Shown in pieces: positions 17,942-26,777 of a stretch of DNA of 64,000 nucleotides. The notes under the pieces are model-generated. The model did no database searches and had not been told where the DNA came from. It saw only the letters and a list, made by a program, of their open reading frames with translations. The position numbers and the translations under genes are program-made. Within the stretch, counting starts at the first letter, position 1. The number at the start of each line of letters is the position of its first letter. Source of the DNA: Nonomuraea fuscirosea (GTDB lineage: Bacteria > Actinomycetota > Actinomycetes > Streptosporangiales > Streptosporangiaceae); NCBI RefSeq assembly GCF_003001935.1, contig NZ_PVNG01000002.1, positions 372,001 to 436,000 on the forward strand. Reading direction: 5' to 3'.

Positions 17942-18663
17942 CGGCGCCCGTCTTCCTGGCCGAGGCGCTCGACGGCCCCGAGCTGACGCTCGATGGGCCC
18001 GAGGGGCGGCACGCGGCCTCCGTACGACGGCTGCGCGCGGGTGAGCGGGTCGATCTGACCGACGGCGCCGGCACGGTGGCCGAGTGCGTCGTACGCGAGA
18101 CGCTGAAGGACGCGCTCAGGCTCGACGTGCTGCGCCGCTACCGGGTCGAGGCGCCCGCGCCCCGGCTCGTCGTCGTCCAGGGGCTGCCCAAGGGCGACAG
18201 GGGTGAGCTCGCGGTCGAGATGATGACCGAGGCCGGCGTGGACGTGATCGTCCCGTGGGCGGCCGCGCGCAGCATCACCCAGTGGAAGGGCGACAAGGTC
18301 GCCAAGGCGCTCGGCCGGTGGCGGGCCACGGCCCGTGAGGCGGGCAAGCAGGCCCGCCGCTTCCACCTGCCCGAGGTGACCGACCTGGCCACGACGGCGC
18401 AGGTCGAACGGCTGCTCACCGGGGCGGCCCTCGGCCTGGTGCTGCACGAGGAGGCGGCCGAGCCGCTGTCGAAGGTGACACTGCCCGTGAGCGGCGACAT
18501 CGTGATGGTCGTGGGGCCCGAGGGAGGCGTCTCGGAGGACGAGATCGCCCGGTTCGGGGCGGCCGGGGCGGCGCCGGTACTGCTGGGGCCGACGGTCCTG
18601 CGCACGTCCACGGCGGGGGTCGCGGCGGCGGCCGTCCTGCTGACCCGTACCGGACGCTGGTGA
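17938..18663 (+). CDS. rsmE: 16S rRNA m3U1498 methyltransferase RsmE
   Basis: This 241-residue SPOUT-class enzyme methylates N3 of U1498 in 16S rRNA using SAM. Diagnostic motifs are the N-terminal [21 protein letters not shown], then [17 protein letters not shown] and [13 protein letters not shown], which build the trefoil knot. The start is TTG 17938, overlapping the dnaJ stop as TTGA, so the gene is translationally coupled to hrcA-dnaJ. Confidence 0.95.
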   Translation: MTAPVFLAEALDGPELTLDGPEGRHAASVRRLRAGERVDLTDGAGTVAECVVRETLKDALRLDVLRRYRVEAPAPRLVVVQGLPKGDRGELAVEMMTEAGVDVIVPWAAARSITQWKGDKVAKALGRWRATAREAGKQARRFHLPEVTDLATTAQVERLLTGAALGLVLHEEAAEPLSKVTLPVSGDIVMVVGPEGGVSEDEIARFGAAGAAPVLLGPTVLRTSTAGVAAAAVLLTRTGRW

Positions 18664-18680
18664 GGCGCGAGAGCCGCACA

Positions 18681-18818
18681 GGCCGTGAGAACTGCTCAGG
18701 CGTGAGAACCGCTCAGGCCGTGAGAGCTGCTCAGGCGTGAGAACCGCTCAGGCCGTGAGGGTGTGACCGCGACGGTGCGGTGGTGAAGGGGTGACCGCGG
18801 CGGTGCGGTCGTGAGGGT
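18681..18818. repeat. Two intergenic tandem repeats (35 bp x2, 28 bp x2)
   Basis: A 35-bp unit made of near-identical 18- and 17-bp halves (GGCCGTGAGAACTGCTCA, then GGCGTGAGAACCGCTCA) occurs at 18681-18715 and 18716-18750. A 28-bp unit starting GTGACCGCG follows at 18763 and 18791. They lie between the convergent rsmE and anti-sigma-like genes. Confidence 0.8.
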
Positions 18819-18841
18819 GTGCGGGGGCCGGCTGAGCCGGG

Positions 18842-19498
18842 TCAGGGCACCGTGGTGTCGGAGGTGTCCTGGAGCGGGCTGGCCAGGTCCGCGGGTGTCT
18901 CCATCGCGTCGTCGGTCGGCGGGCACTCCTCAGGCGGGCACGCCGTGGGCGCCACGCTCGTCTCCTCCATCGTCGGCGTCGGTGTCGGCGATGGTGACAG
19001 CGTAGGACAGTCGGCGGGAGGCTCGGTCTGCTCGGCCAGGGTCGAGGGGCAGTCGGTCGGCGTCGGGCTGGGCGACGGGGACGGCCTGCTGGTCGAGTCG
19101 GCCTTGCGGCTGGTGCGCGGGGTCGGCGGCTTGGGGGTCTCGGGGATCACGACCGCGGGCGGGTCGGTGGTCCGCTCCGGCGGCGGAGGCTGTACGGAGC
19201 GGGTGGTGGAGGAGTTGGAAGGAGCCTCGGAGGTCGTCTCGTTGTCGATGGGGGCGGCCGGAATCTGGTCGATGATCTGCGAGCGCAACGAGGGAACGGC
19301 CATCACGATCGTTCCCGCCACCAGCAGGGCGCTGGCGGCGGCCGCGCCCGCTCGCCACCAGAACAGATTGCGCACTCCACGCCGCTCGATGCGGCCACGG
19401 ATGATCTCCAGTCCTTCCGGCGAGGGTACGACCGCGTCCGCCTCCGCGCGGAGCGCACGGCGCAAGAGATCGCCGTACTCGTCGGGGGGCTGGGTCAT
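18842..19498 (-). CDS. Single-pass membrane protein, probable anti-sigma partner
   Basis: This 218-residue protein has a cytoplasmic N-terminus (YGDLLRRALRAEADAVVPSPEGLEIIRGRI), one membrane helix (about 50-70) and a ~145-residue Pro/Thr/Ser-rich exterior ending in a Cys-containing segment (TACPPEECPP). Its start overlaps the TGA of the sigma-factor gene (ATGA). The arrangement matches the membrane partner of SigE-family sigma factors. It lacks the HxxxCxxC zinc motif of ZAS anti-sigma factors, so the role is inferred from context. Confidence 0.65.
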   Translation of the reverse strand: MTQPPDEYGDLLRRALRAEADAVVPSPEGLEIIRGRIERRGVRNLFWWRAGAAAASALLVAGTIVMAVPSLRSQIIDQIPAAPIDNETTSEAPSNSSTTRSVQPPPPERTTDPPAVVIPETPKPPTPRTSRKADSTSRPSPSPSPTPTDCPSTLAEQTEPPADCPTLSPSPTPTPTMEETSVAPTACPPEECPPTDDAMETPADLASPLQDTSDTTVP

Positions 19499-20118
19499 GA
19501 CATTTTCTCCAGGACCGATCGCAACGCGGCCATACCACGTGCCGTGTGGCTCTTGACCGCGCCCTTGCTGATGCCCATGGCGTGAGCGATCTCAGCTTCG
19601 GACAGATCACCGTAGTAGCGTAGAACCAGTGCTTCTCTCTGTCGGGTCGGCAGGGCTCGTAACGCCTCGATCACGGCGGAGCGTTCCAGCTCGCCGATCG
19701 CGCCGTTCTCGGCGCTCGGAGCGTCAGGCAGGCCCTTGGGGGCGTATTTCTCGACGACCGCGCGGTGACGCAGCACGGACCGGGACCGGTTGACGACGGA
19801 TTGACGCAGGTAGGCGAGTGCTTTGTCGGGGTCACGCAGTCTGCGCCAGGCGCCATGGATGGCGACGAACGCATCCTGCACGACTTCCTCGGCTGTTGCA
19901 ATGTCGCGCACCAGCAACACGGCGAGACGCACCAACGACCGGAAGTGCGCGCTGTACAGCGCCGTCACGGCCATGTCGGCATCCCACCCGACCTGCACCG
20001 CCCCCATCGACCTGTCGGCCAGGAGGGTTTCGGTGGTCACATCAGTGGGACGCGCGGCCTTCCCAGAGGGTTTACGCTCTTCCGGTTCTTGAGGTTTCCC
20101 CGGTTCCTTAGGGTGCAT
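19495..20118 (-). CDS. SigE-family RNA polymerase sigma-70 factor
   Basis: This sigma factor of about 207 residues has region 2 (ALYSAHFRSLVRLAVLLVRDIATAEEVVQDAFVAIHGAW) and region 4 (LPTRQREALVLRYYGDLSEAEIAHAMGISKGAVKSHTARGMAALR). This is the pattern of SigE/SAV1413-type ECF sigma factors. A basic N-terminal extension of ~45 residues is unusual; a start nearer MAVTALYSAHF is possible. It is coupled to the downstream membrane protein and divergent from hit. Confidence 0.88.
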   Translation of the reverse strand: MHPKEPGKPQEPEERKPSGKAARPTDVTTETLLADRSMGAVQVGWDADMAVTALYSAHFRSLVRLAVLLVRDIATAEEVVQDAFVAIHGAWRRLRDPDKALAYLRQSVVNRSRSVLRHRAVVEKYAPKGLPDAPSAENGAIGELERSAVIEALRALPTRQREALVLRYYGDLSEAEIAHAMGISKGAVKSHTARGMAALRSVLEKMS

Positions 20119-20274
20119 TACCCAGTCGTGTCCTCGCCAGGTGGCGCTCGCCCGACCCTGAATCGTCTTCTTTTAGCTGTAGTGTCGCACACTCACCCTA
20201 ACCTCGTTGATCTTCCTACGCACGACACAGCTGATTACCGATTCGCAACGGACTTGCTGACGGTGAGCTCTCGG

Positions 20275-20287
20275 TAGGGTGATCGGG
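20275..20287 (+). promoter_or_regulatory. Leaderless promoter of the HIT gene
   Basis: TAGGGT (20275-20280) lies exactly 6 bases before GTG 20287. TTGCTG lies about 15 bases upstream. There is no Shine-Dalgarno sequence. Confidence 0.6.
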
Positions 20288-20631
20288 TGAGCGATTGCCT
20301 CTTCTGCAAAATCGTCGCCAACGAGATTCCCGCTGAGATCGTCTACGAAACCGGCCGGACCCTCGCCTTCCGCGACGTGAATCCGCAGGCTCCCACGCAC
20401 GTTCTCGTCATCCCGAAGGAGCATCACGCCGACGCCGCGGCGCTGGCCGCGGCCGACGACGGGCTGGCCGACGAGGTGCTGAAGTCCGCGCACGAGGTGG
20501 CCGTGCTGGACGGGGTGTCCGGGAGCGGCTATCGCATCGTGTTCAACACCGGGGCGGGCGCCGGGCAGACGGTCTTCCACGTCCACGCCCACGTCCTGGG
20601 CGGGCGCGATCTGGGCTGGCCGCCCGGATAA
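20287..20631 (+). CDS. HIT family nucleotide hydrolase/transferase
   Basis: This 114-residue histidine-triad protein of the HinT branch probably hydrolyses purine-nucleoside phosphoramidates. The catalytic triad motif is HVHAH at residues 98-102, followed by VLGG. The N-terminal CLFCKIVANEIPAEIVYE is typical and supplies two cysteines of a possible zinc site. It lies upstream of phoH as in many actinomycetes. The start is a leaderless GTG. Confidence 0.92.
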   Translation: MSDCLFCKIVANEIPAEIVYETGRTLAFRDVNPQAPTHVLVIPKEHHADAAALAAADDGLADEVLKSAHEVAVLDGVSGSGYRIVFNTGAGAGQTVFHVHAHVLGGRDLGWPPG

Positions 20632-20723
20632 CGGACACCTCCGGCCTGACGCGGTGATATTGGCGCGAGCAATCGGCCAGGTCCCGGCTACGATGGGGCG
20701 GAGAAGCACACCTGAAAGAGACC

Positions 20724-20753
20724 GGGAGGCATCAGGCCGCTGGCCTGCCCATG
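20724..20753 (+). promoter_or_regulatory. Shine-Dalgarno separated from ATG by a hairpin (phoH)
   Basis: GGGAGG (20724-20729) is 21 bases from ATG 20751, too far for normal initiation. Between them CAGGCC (20733-20738), GCT and GGCCTG (20742-20747) form a perfect 6-bp hairpin. Folding would shorten the effective spacing to about 6 bases. Confidence 0.5.
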
Positions 20754-21791
20754 TCCGAACTACACGAATCCCGACGCACAGCACCTCCTTCGCGGACTCA
20801 GGCGAAGGTGCTGATTCCGGACGAATACCCGATGGTCAGCCTCCTGGGCTCCCGTGACGAGCTGCTCCGCGTCATCGAGGGCGCCTTCAGGGCCGACATC
20901 CACGTGCGTGGCAACGAGATCACCGTCACCGGCAGCCCCGACGAGAGCGGCACCGTGGTGCGCCTCTTCGAGGAGCTCGTCGAGGTCCTGCGCAGCGGCG
21001 GCGAGCTCACCCCCGACGCGGTCGAGCGCAGCATCGCCATGCTGCGCATGACCTCCGACCGTCCCGCCGAGGTGCTCTCCCTCGACATCCTCTCCTCGCG
21101 CGGCCGTACCATCCGGCCCAAGACCGTCAACCAGAAGCGCTACGTCGACGCGATCGACAACCACACGGTCGTGTTCGGCATCGGCCCGGCCGGCACCGGC
21201 AAGACCTATCTGGCGATGGCCAAGGCCGTGCGGGCGCTGCAGGAGAAGCGGGTCAACCGCATCATCCTCACCCGGCCGGCGGTCGAGGCCGGTGAGCGGC
21301 TCGGCTTCCTGCCCGGCACGCTCTACGAGAAGATCGACCCCTACCTGCGGCCGCTCTACGACGCCCTGCACGACATGGTCGACCCCGACTCGATTCCCAA
21401 GCTCATGGCCGCGGGCACGATCGAGGTCGCGCCGCTGGCGTACATGCGCGGGCGCACGCTCAACGACGCCTTCATCATCCTCGACGAGGCACAGAACTCC
21501 TCGGCCGAGCAGATGAAGATGTTCCTCACCCGGCTGGGGTTCAACTCCAAGATCGTGGTGACGGGTGACGTGACCCAGGTCGACCTGCCGTCGGGCACGG
21601 TCAGCGGGCTGCGGGTGGTCCAGGACATCCTGGAGGGCATCCCCGACATCCATTTCGCCCGCCTGTCCAGCGCCGACGTGGTCCGCCACAAGCTGGTCAG
21701 CGAGATCGTGGACGCCTACGGGCGCTACGATGCCACGCAGGCCGCTCAGGAGCCGAAGGCGATCCAGCAGCGGGGGAAGCGACGGCCATGA
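20751..21791 (+). CDS. phoH: PhoH-like ATPase
   Basis: This 346-residue P-loop NTPase is linked to RNA metabolism and found beside ybeY in most bacteria. An N-terminal small domain (about 25-105) is followed by Walker A GPAGTGKT (145-152), [17 protein letters not shown] and Walker B FIILDEAQ (241-248). The precise substrate is not established for the family. Its TGA overlaps the ybeY ATG (ATGA), giving a coupled phoH-ybeY-CNNM operon. Confidence 0.94.
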   Translation: MSELHESRRTAPPSRTQAKVLIPDEYPMVSLLGSRDELLRVIEGAFRADIHVRGNEITVTGSPDESGTVVRLFEELVEVLRSGGELTPDAVERSIAMLRMTSDRPAEVLSLDILSSRGRTIRPKTVNQKRYVDAIDNHTVVFGIGPAGTGKTYLAMAKAVRALQEKRVNRIILTRPAVEAGERLGFLPGTLYEKIDPYLRPLYDALHDMVDPDSIPKLMAAGTIEVAPLAYMRGRTLNDAFIILDEAQNSSAEQMKMFLTRLGFNSKIVVTGDVTQVDLPSGTVSGLRVVQDILEGIPDIHFARLSSADVVRHKLVSEIVDAYGRYDATQAAQEPKAIQQRGKRRP

Positions 21792-22264
21792 GCATAGAGA
21801 TCAACAACGAGTCCGGCGTAGGGGTCGACGAGGAGAGCATCGCCGCCCTGGCCGCTCACGTGCTCGGCGAGATGGGCATCAACCCGCTCGCCGAGCTGTC
21901 CATCGTGGTGGTCGACGAGGACGCCATGGCCGAGCTGCACGAGAAGTGGATGGGCGAGCCCGGCCCGACCGACGTGCTGGCGTTCCCGATGGACGAATTG
22001 CGTCCCGGGGGCGGCGCGCGCGGCGAGGGCGACGGTCCCGCCGACCCGGCTCTGCTCGGTGACGTCGTGCTCTGCCCGCAGGTGGCGGCCAGGCAGGCGG
22101 AGGAGGCCGGTCACAGCGCAGCCGAGGAGCTGGAGCTGCTGTGCACCCACGGCATCCTGCACCTGCTCGGCTACGACCACGCCGAGCCGGAGGAGCACAA
22201 GGAGATGTTCGGACTGCAGTCCCGGCTCCTCGAGTCGTGGCAGGAGGTGCGCAACCCGCGGTGA
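21788..22264 (+). CDS. ybeY: Endoribonuclease YbeY
   Basis: This 158-residue metal-dependent RNase acts in 16S rRNA 3'-end maturation and ribosome quality control. The zinc motif [11 protein letters not shown] gives ligands H121, H125 and H131. The conserved [10 protein letters not shown] segment is present, followed by a ~15-residue Gly-rich insertion ([13 protein letters not shown]). It is coupled at both ends by 4-base overlaps. Confidence 0.95.
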   Translation: MSIEINNESGVGVDEESIAALAAHVLGEMGINPLAELSIVVVDEDAMAELHEKWMGEPGPTDVLAFPMDELRPGGGARGEGDGPADPALLGDVVLCPQVAARQAEEAGHSAAEELELLCTHGILHLLGYDHAEPEEHKEMFGLQSRLLESWQEVRNPR

Positions 22265-23556
22265 ACGCCTGGTTGCTGTCGGTCATCGCCCTTGTGATCA
22301 TCGGTGGCCTGATCGCCAGCGCGGAAACGGCGCTGACGCGCATCTCCAGGGTGCGTGCCGAGGAATACGCGCGCGAGGACAGACGCGGCGCCGCACGGTT
22401 GCAGGCGATCGTGACCGACCCGCCGCGCTACCTCAACCTGCTCCTGCTGCTGCGGCTGAGCTGTGAGCTGGTCGCGACGGTGATCGCGACGCTGCTCTTC
22501 ATCGACCTGCTCGACGATCAGGGCTGGGCCTACTTCTGGGCCGCGGTCGTGATGATCGTGATCAGCTATGTCGTGGTCGGTGTCATGCCGCGGACGCTGG
22601 GGCGCCAGCACGCCGAGCCGGTCGCGCTGGCCAGCGCCCCCATCGTGTACGGCCTGACCCGCATCTTCGGCCCTCTGCCCAAGCTGCTCATCTTGCTCGG
22701 CAACGCGCTCACCCCCGGCAAGGGCTTCCGCGACGGCCCGTTCACCTCGGAGGCCGAGTTGCGCGACCTGGTCGACCTGGCCGAGGAGCGCCGGGTGATC
22801 GAGCCCGACGAGCGCGAGATGATCCACTCGGTCTTCGAGCTGGGTGACACGCTGGTGCGCGAGGTCATGGTGCCGCGTACCGACATGGTCTACATCGAGC
22901 GCGGCAAGACGATCAGCCAGGCGCTGTCGCTCGCGCTGCGCAGCGGCTTCTCCCGCATCCCGGTCGTGGGCGAGAACGAGGACGACGTCATCGGCATCGC
23001 CTACCTCAAGGACATCGCCCGCAAGATCCACGAGTCGGGCGAGGGCGGGGGCAAGGAGCAGGTCGAGTCGATCATGCGTCCGGCCGCGTACGTGCCGGAG
23101 AGCAAGCCCATCGACCAGCTCATGCGGGAGATGCAGGCCCGGCAGATCCACATGGCCATCGTGATCGACGAGTACGGCGGCACCGCCGGCCTGGTCACGA
23201 TCGAGGACGTCCTGGAGGAGATCGTCGGGGAGATCACCGACGAGTACGACCAGGAGGCCCCCCGGGTGGAGTCCATGCCGGACGGCGCGCTGCGCGTGAC
23301 GGCCCGGATGCCGGTGGACGAGCTGGCCGAGCTGTTCGACACCGAGATCGAGGTGGACGACGTGGAGACCGTGGGCGGGCTGCTGGCCCACGCGCTCGGC
23401 CGGGTCCCGATCGCCGGGTCGCACGCGGAGGTGGGCGGGCTGTCACTCACGGCCGAGAGCCTGGCCGGGCGGCGCAACCGGATCAGCACGGTGGTGGCGC
23501 GGCGGGTCACGCCCCCTGAGGACGAGGTGGTCCCGGCCGCCGCCGAACGCGACTGA
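22261..23556 (+). CDS. CNNM/CorC-type transporter with CBS domains
   Basis: This 431-residue member of the 'hemolysin' family is now linked to magnesium or cobalt transport. The N-terminal DUF21 membrane domain (residues 1-140) is followed by two CBS domains (about 205-330; [21 protein letters not shown], then [24 protein letters not shown]). A CorC/HlyC C-terminal domain (345-420) completes it. The GTG start overlaps the ybeY stop (GTGA). It lies in the actinobacterial order ybeY-CNNM-era. Confidence 0.93.
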   Translation: MNAWLLSVIALVIIGGLIASAETALTRISRVRAEEYAREDRRGAARLQAIVTDPPRYLNLLLLLRLSCELVATVIATLLFIDLLDDQGWAYFWAAVVMIVISYVVVGVMPRTLGRQHAEPVALASAPIVYGLTRIFGPLPKLLILLGNALTPGKGFRDGPFTSEAELRDLVDLAEERRVIEPDEREMIHSVFELGDTLVREVMVPRTDMVYIERGKTISQALSLALRSGFSRIPVVGENEDDVIGIAYLKDIARKIHESGEGGGKEQVESIMRPAAYVPESKPIDQLMREMQARQIHMAIVIDEYGGTAGLVTIEDVLEEIVGEITDEYDQEAPRVESMPDGALRVTARMPVDELAELFDTEIEVDDVETVGGLLAHALGRVPIAGSHAEVGGLSLTAESLAGRRNRISTVVARRVTPPEDEVVPAAAERD

Positions 23557-23635
23557 CCGGACGCGGAATCACCTCAAGGGTGATGCGGCAAGCGTTCTAC
23601 AAGTCTTCTGCAAGCCGGGTCCGCCATTCTCGATT

Positions 23636-23807
23636 CACGACATCCAGTGCGGTGGGTGTCAAAGGGGAAGCCTCCGAAGGCCGGGTGGGGTTCGCGGCCT
23701 GAGGAGACTCCCCGGGGGGACGACAACGTCCTGGCTGGGCGACCGGCTGAGACGTTGCTCGGCGTAAAGGGTGTTCTCCTCCGGAAACGGAGGAGGGCAC
23801 CCTTTTT
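23636..23807 (+). ncRNA. Candidate structured RNA or transcribed leader
   Basis: The 320-bp gap between the CNNM gene and the lipoprotein gene holds no credible frame but several stems. GCCT/AGGC lies at 23670-23681. CAACGTC (23724-23730) pairs with GACGTTG (23751-23757), enclosing CTGG-GCGA-CCGG with a GNRA tetraloop. A long terminator hairpin follows at 23766-23805, also with a GNRA (GAAA) loop. This could be an sRNA, an attenuated leader of the lipoprotein gene, or just a folded 3' UTR. I could not match it to a known riboswitch class. Confidence 0.35.
23766..23807 (+). terminator. Strong intrinsic terminator
   Basis: AAAGGGTG (23766-23773) and CTCCTCCG (23776-23783) pair with CGGAGGAG (23788-23795) and CACCCTTT (23798-23805) around a GAAA loop. 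Two extra T residues follow. Confidence 0.9.
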
Positions 23808-23876
23808 GCGCTTCGGTGGCCACCCCGGTGGATTGCCGTCTTCGCAGGTGGGGGAAGTTGCGAAGCAGGGGGGATC

Positions 23877-24509
23877 ATGAAACGCGTGCCGGGGGTCATC
23901 GCCTGCGCACTGCTGGCCGGAGTCCTGGCGGGATGCGGCGGCGGGGGAGCCGAGAGCTTCCTCGACGCCCGGGCCATGGCACAGCTGCGCGAGGTGCTGA
24001 ACAAGAAGCCACCGCTGCCCGACGGCTTCACGCCGCGGCCCGAGCAGGCCTGGCGGATGCCGTTCGGGCAGGCGGACAGGAACTGCAGGGCCGTGCTGGA
24101 GCCGGCCGGCGGGCGGGCGCCGGCGCAGGCGCTGAAGGCCCAGGCTGCCGTCAGCTACGAGGGCGACGGGCTCGGCGAGCAGGCCGGGGTGGGGCTGGCC
24201 AGGTACGCGAACGAGCAGGCGCGCGGGCACCTCGACAAGCTGGCCAAGGCCATGGACTCCTGCCGTTCCGTGCACACCTCCAGCGGCACCGACCTGAGCG
24301 TGCGGACGCTTCCCGTGCGCGACGCGGGGGACGAGGCCGTGGGCGCGCGGCTGCACGGGCGGCTGAATGGCTACCCGTACGCGTTGGACGTCGTCGTGTC
24401 CCGCGTCGGTGACACGCTGGTGTCCGTGGTGCACACCGGGATGAACGACGTGGACGCGGCGCGTACCCGCAAGGTGGTCGAGGCGGCGATCTCCTTGGTC
24501 AGCGCCTAA
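23877..24509 (+). CDS. Predicted surface lipoprotein
   Basis: This 210-residue protein has a lipoprotein signal (MKRVPGVIACALLAGVLAGC, lipobox LAGC with acylated C20). The mature part has two cysteines (ADRNCRAVL and MDSCRSV) and a fold pattern resembling the PknH-type sensor domain of actinobacterial lipoproteins, which is tentative. ATG 23877 follows GGGGGG. It lies 70 bases after the terminator; TTGCGC (23806) and TGGATT (23829) with a 17-bp spacer are a possible promoter. The function is unknown. Confidence 0.75.
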   Translation: MKRVPGVIACALLAGVLAGCGGGGAESFLDARAMAQLREVLNKKPPLPDGFTPRPEQAWRMPFGQADRNCRAVLEPAGGRAPAQALKAQAAVSYEGDGLGEQAGVGLARYANEQARGHLDKLAKAMDSCRSVHTSSGTDLSVRTLPVRDAGDEAVGARLHGRLNGYPYALDVVVSRVGDTLVSVVHTGMNDVDAARTRKVVEAAISLVSA

Positions 24510-24519
24510 TCTGGATCCG
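24507..24519 (+). promoter_or_regulatory. Leaderless promoter
   Basis: TAATCT (24507-24512) sits exactly 6 bases before GTG 24519. It overlaps the TAA stop of the lipoprotein gene. Confidence 0.65.
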
Positions 24520-24830
24520 TGAACCCTGAAGACAGCAAGATCATCACGCTGGCCCGTGCCGCCAGGGCGCGCAACGGCTCCGCCGAGGGGGCGGCCGTCC
24601 GCGACGAGACCGGCCGCACCTACGCGGCCACCGACGTCGCCCTGACCGCGCTCAAGCTGTCGGCGGTGCAGGTGGCGGCGGCCATGGCGATCTCCAGCGG
24701 AGCGACGTCGCTGGAGGCGGCGGCGCTGGTCAGCGAGGGCGCGCCGAGCCCCGACGACGAGGCGGTGGCCGCCGAGCTGGGCGTCGGCGAGCTGCTCGTG
24801 GCCGGTCCCGACGGCACCCTGCGGGGCTGA
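24519..24830 (+). CDS. Cytidine-deaminase-like protein lacking zinc ligands
   Basis: This 103-residue protein occupies the position of the deaminase-fold gene next to era in actinomycetes. DSKIITLARAARARNGSAEGAAVRDETGRTYAA matches the first helix and beta strands of cytidine deaminase. The zinc-binding H/C-A-E and PCxxC motifs are absent: the chain contains no cysteine and no histidine. It is therefore not a zinc deaminase and may be a structural or regulatory derivative. Its start is a leaderless GTG. Confidence 0.75.
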   Translation: MNPEDSKIITLARAARARNGSAEGAAVRDETGRTYAATDVALTALKLSAVQVAAAMAISSGATSLEAAALVSEGAPSPDDEAVAAELGVGELLVAGPDGTLRG

Positions 24831-24831
24831 C

Positions 24832-25314
24832 GTGGCGATGTCGCCCTTCCTGGCGAGCCTGAGGGAGAAGGTCGGCAACGATCTGCTCATGCTGCCGTCG
24901 GTGTCCGGGCACGTGTTCGACGACGAGGGCCGGCTGCTGCTGGCCCGGCATGGTGACGTGGGGCTCTGGGCCCCGCCGGGCGGCGGGATCGACCCGGACG
25001 AACGGCCGGAGGACGCCGTGGTCAGGGAGCTGCGCGAGGAGCTCGGCGTCGAGATCGAGGTGCGCGGCCTGATCGGCGTGTACGGCGGGCCCGAGTTCCG
25101 CACCCGTTACCCCAACGGCCACCAGGTGGCCTACGTCGTCGCCGTCTACGGCTGCGCGCTGGCCCCCGGCTCGGGCGAGCCGCACCCCGACGGAGACGAG
25201 ATCAACGACTACCGGTGGGTGTCCGAGAGCGAGCTGCCCGGCTTCGAGACGACGGCGTGGACGCCCGGAGTGGCGCCGACGGCGTTCGCCTGGTGGCGTG
25301 AACAGGCTCGATGA
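24832..25314 (+). CDS. Nudix hydrolase
   Basis: This 160-residue hydrolase acts on nucleoside diphosphates linked to other moieties. The Nudix box is GGGIDPDERPEDAVVRELREELG (about 47-69), containing the required REL.EE.G core. The substrate is unknown. It starts at GTG 24832 or ATG 24838, one base after the previous stop. Its TGA overlaps an ATG at 25311 in frame with era. Confidence 0.9.
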   Translation: MAMSPFLASLREKVGNDLLMLPSVSGHVFDDEGRLLLARHGDVGLWAPPGGGIDPDERPEDAVVRELREELGVEIEVRGLIGVYGGPEFRTRYPNGHQVAYVVAVYGCALAPGSGEPHPDGDEINDYRWVSESELPGFETTAWTPGVAPTAFAWWREQAR

Positions 25315-26240
25315 TGGGACAGAATGCACATGTGACTTCGCCAGACAACCATCGCGCCGGATTCGCCTGCTTCGTGGGGAGGCCGAACGTCGGCAAGTCC
25401 ACGCTGATGAACGCCCTGGTCGGCACGAAAGTGGCGATCACCTCGTCGAAGCCCCAGACGACCAGGCGGGTCATCAGGGGCATCGTGCACCGGCCCGACG
25501 CCCAGATCATCATCGTCGACACCCCCGGCCTGCACCGGCCGCGCACGCTGCTCGGCGAGCGGCTCGACAGCCTGGTGCTGTCCACGCTGACCGAGGTCGA
25601 CCTGATCGGGTTCTGCGTGCCGGCCAACGAGCCCATCGGCAAGGGCGACCGGTTCATCGCCGACAAGCTGTCCGCGGTGAAGAAGACCCCGGTCATCGCG
25701 GTGGTGACCAAGTGCGACCTGGCGAGCAAGGAGCAGATCGCCGCGCAGTTGCTGGCGGTGTCGGAGGTGGCCGAGTTCGCCGCGGTCGTGCCCGTGTCGG
25801 CGCAGTCGGGCGAGCAGCTCGACGTGCTGGGCGACGTGATCATCGAGCATCTGCCCGAGTCGCCGCCCCTCTACGAGGGCGGCCAGCTCACCGACGAGCC
25901 GGAGCAGGTGCTGGTGGGCGAGCTGATCAGGGAGGCGGCGCTGGAGGGCGTACGCGACGAGCTGCCCCACTCGATCGCCGTGGTCGTCGACGAGATGATG
26001 GTCCGCGAGGGGCGTGACGACCTGCTCGACATCTACGCTCACATGTTCGTCGAACGGCCCTCGCAGAAGGCGATCGTCATCGGGCACAAGGGAGAGCGGC
26101 TGCGCGACGTGGGCACCAGGGCGCGCAAGCAGATCGAGGCGCTGCTGGGCACGCGGGTCTACCTCGACCTGCGGATCAGCGTGGCCAAGGACTGGCAGCG
26201 CGACCCCAAGCAGCTGCGCCGCCTGGGCTTCTACGACTGA
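25311..26240 (+). CDS. era: GTPase Era
   Basis: This protein of about 309 residues is an essential GTPase in 30S assembly that binds 16S rRNA. Motifs are G1 GRPNVGKS, G3 DTPG, a G4 variant TKCD (instead of NKxD) and G5 SAQSG. The C-terminal KH domain has VIGHKGERLRDVGTRARKQIEALLG. The start is uncertain: ATG 25311 overlaps the Nudix stop (ATGA), while GTG 25332 (VTSPDNHRAGF) has CAGAAT 6 bases upstream and fits the family length better. Confidence 0.95.
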   Translation: MMGQNAHVTSPDNHRAGFACFVGRPNVGKSTLMNALVGTKVAITSSKPQTTRRVIRGIVHRPDAQIIIVDTPGLHRPRTLLGERLDSLVLSTLTEVDLIGFCVPANEPIGKGDRFIADKLSAVKKTPVIAVVTKCDLASKEQIAAQLLAVSEVAEFAAVVPVSAQSGEQLDVLGDVIIEHLPESPPLYEGGQLTDEPEQVLVGELIREAALEGVRDELPHSIAVVVDEMMVREGRDDLLDIYAHMFVERPSQKAIVIGHKGERLRDVGTRARKQIEALLGTRVYLDLRISVAKDWQRDPKQLRRLGFYD

Positions 26241-26241
26241 T

Positions 26242-26264
26242 CCCGGCTCGGGGTGGCCGGGGCT
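26242..26264. terminator. Hairpin between convergent genes
   Basis: CCCGGC (26242-26247) pairs with GCCGGG (26256-26261). It has no clear T tract, as is common in actinomycetes. Confidence 0.35.
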
Positions 26265-26723
26265 TCAGCGGCGGCCGACCAGAGACATGAAGGCGAGCAG
26301 GACGATCGCCAGGGCGCAGGCCAGCGCGGCGAACCAGCCGAACCTGATCACCGGCTCGATCGACAGCAGCTCGCCGAGGTCGATGGAGATGCGGTCGCGC
26401 AGCCCGCTGCCCTCGGTCACGAACAGGACGAGCACCAGCACGGCCGCGCCGCCGGGCACGAGCGCCAGCGCCGCCAGCCTCGGGCGCGACAGCAGCCCGG
26501 CCAGGCCGCAGCCCAGCGCCGCCAGCCCGGCGACCAGCGTGTAGACGCCGAATGCGTCGTCGATGCCGCGCACGTCGCTGGCCACCCCGGCGCCGATCAG
26601 GCCGCTCGTCGCCTGCAGCCCGGCCCAGGGCAGGACCGCGCAGAACACGAGGAGGACTCCGGCGGCGATCACGGCCAGCGGGTAACCACGGCGCAGCTTC
26701 GGGTGGGCGGGTGCGACGGCCAT
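26265..26723 (-). CDS. Small integral membrane protein
   Basis: This 152-residue protein has four predicted helices (about 16-34, 60-80, 86-105 and 130-148). Two longer exterior loops are AGLQATSGLIGAGVASDVRGIDDAF and TEGSGLRDRISIDLGELLSIEP. No family is certain. ATG 26723 is chosen because TACAGT lies exactly 6 bases upstream with no Shine-Dalgarno, a clear leaderless start. It stands between era and the urease operon without coupling to either. Confidence 0.7.
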   Translation of the reverse strand: MAVAPAHPKLRRGYPLAVIAAGVLLVFCAVLPWAGLQATSGLIGAGVASDVRGIDDAFGVYTLVAGLAALGCGLAGLLSRPRLAALALVPGGAAVLVLVLFVTEGSGLRDRISIDLGELLSIEPVIRFGWFAALACALAIVLLAFMSLVGRR

Positions 26724-26777
26724 ACGATCACTGTAAGCCGGGAGATGCACCGCGCTCCACCGTACGCAACGGAGTCG

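Noticed and set aside
23744..23775. TPP-riboswitch-like words (GGCTGAGA and GGCGTAAAGG)
   Set aside because: The two motifs are too close together and the rest of the thiamine aptamer is missing; no thiamine gene is nearby.
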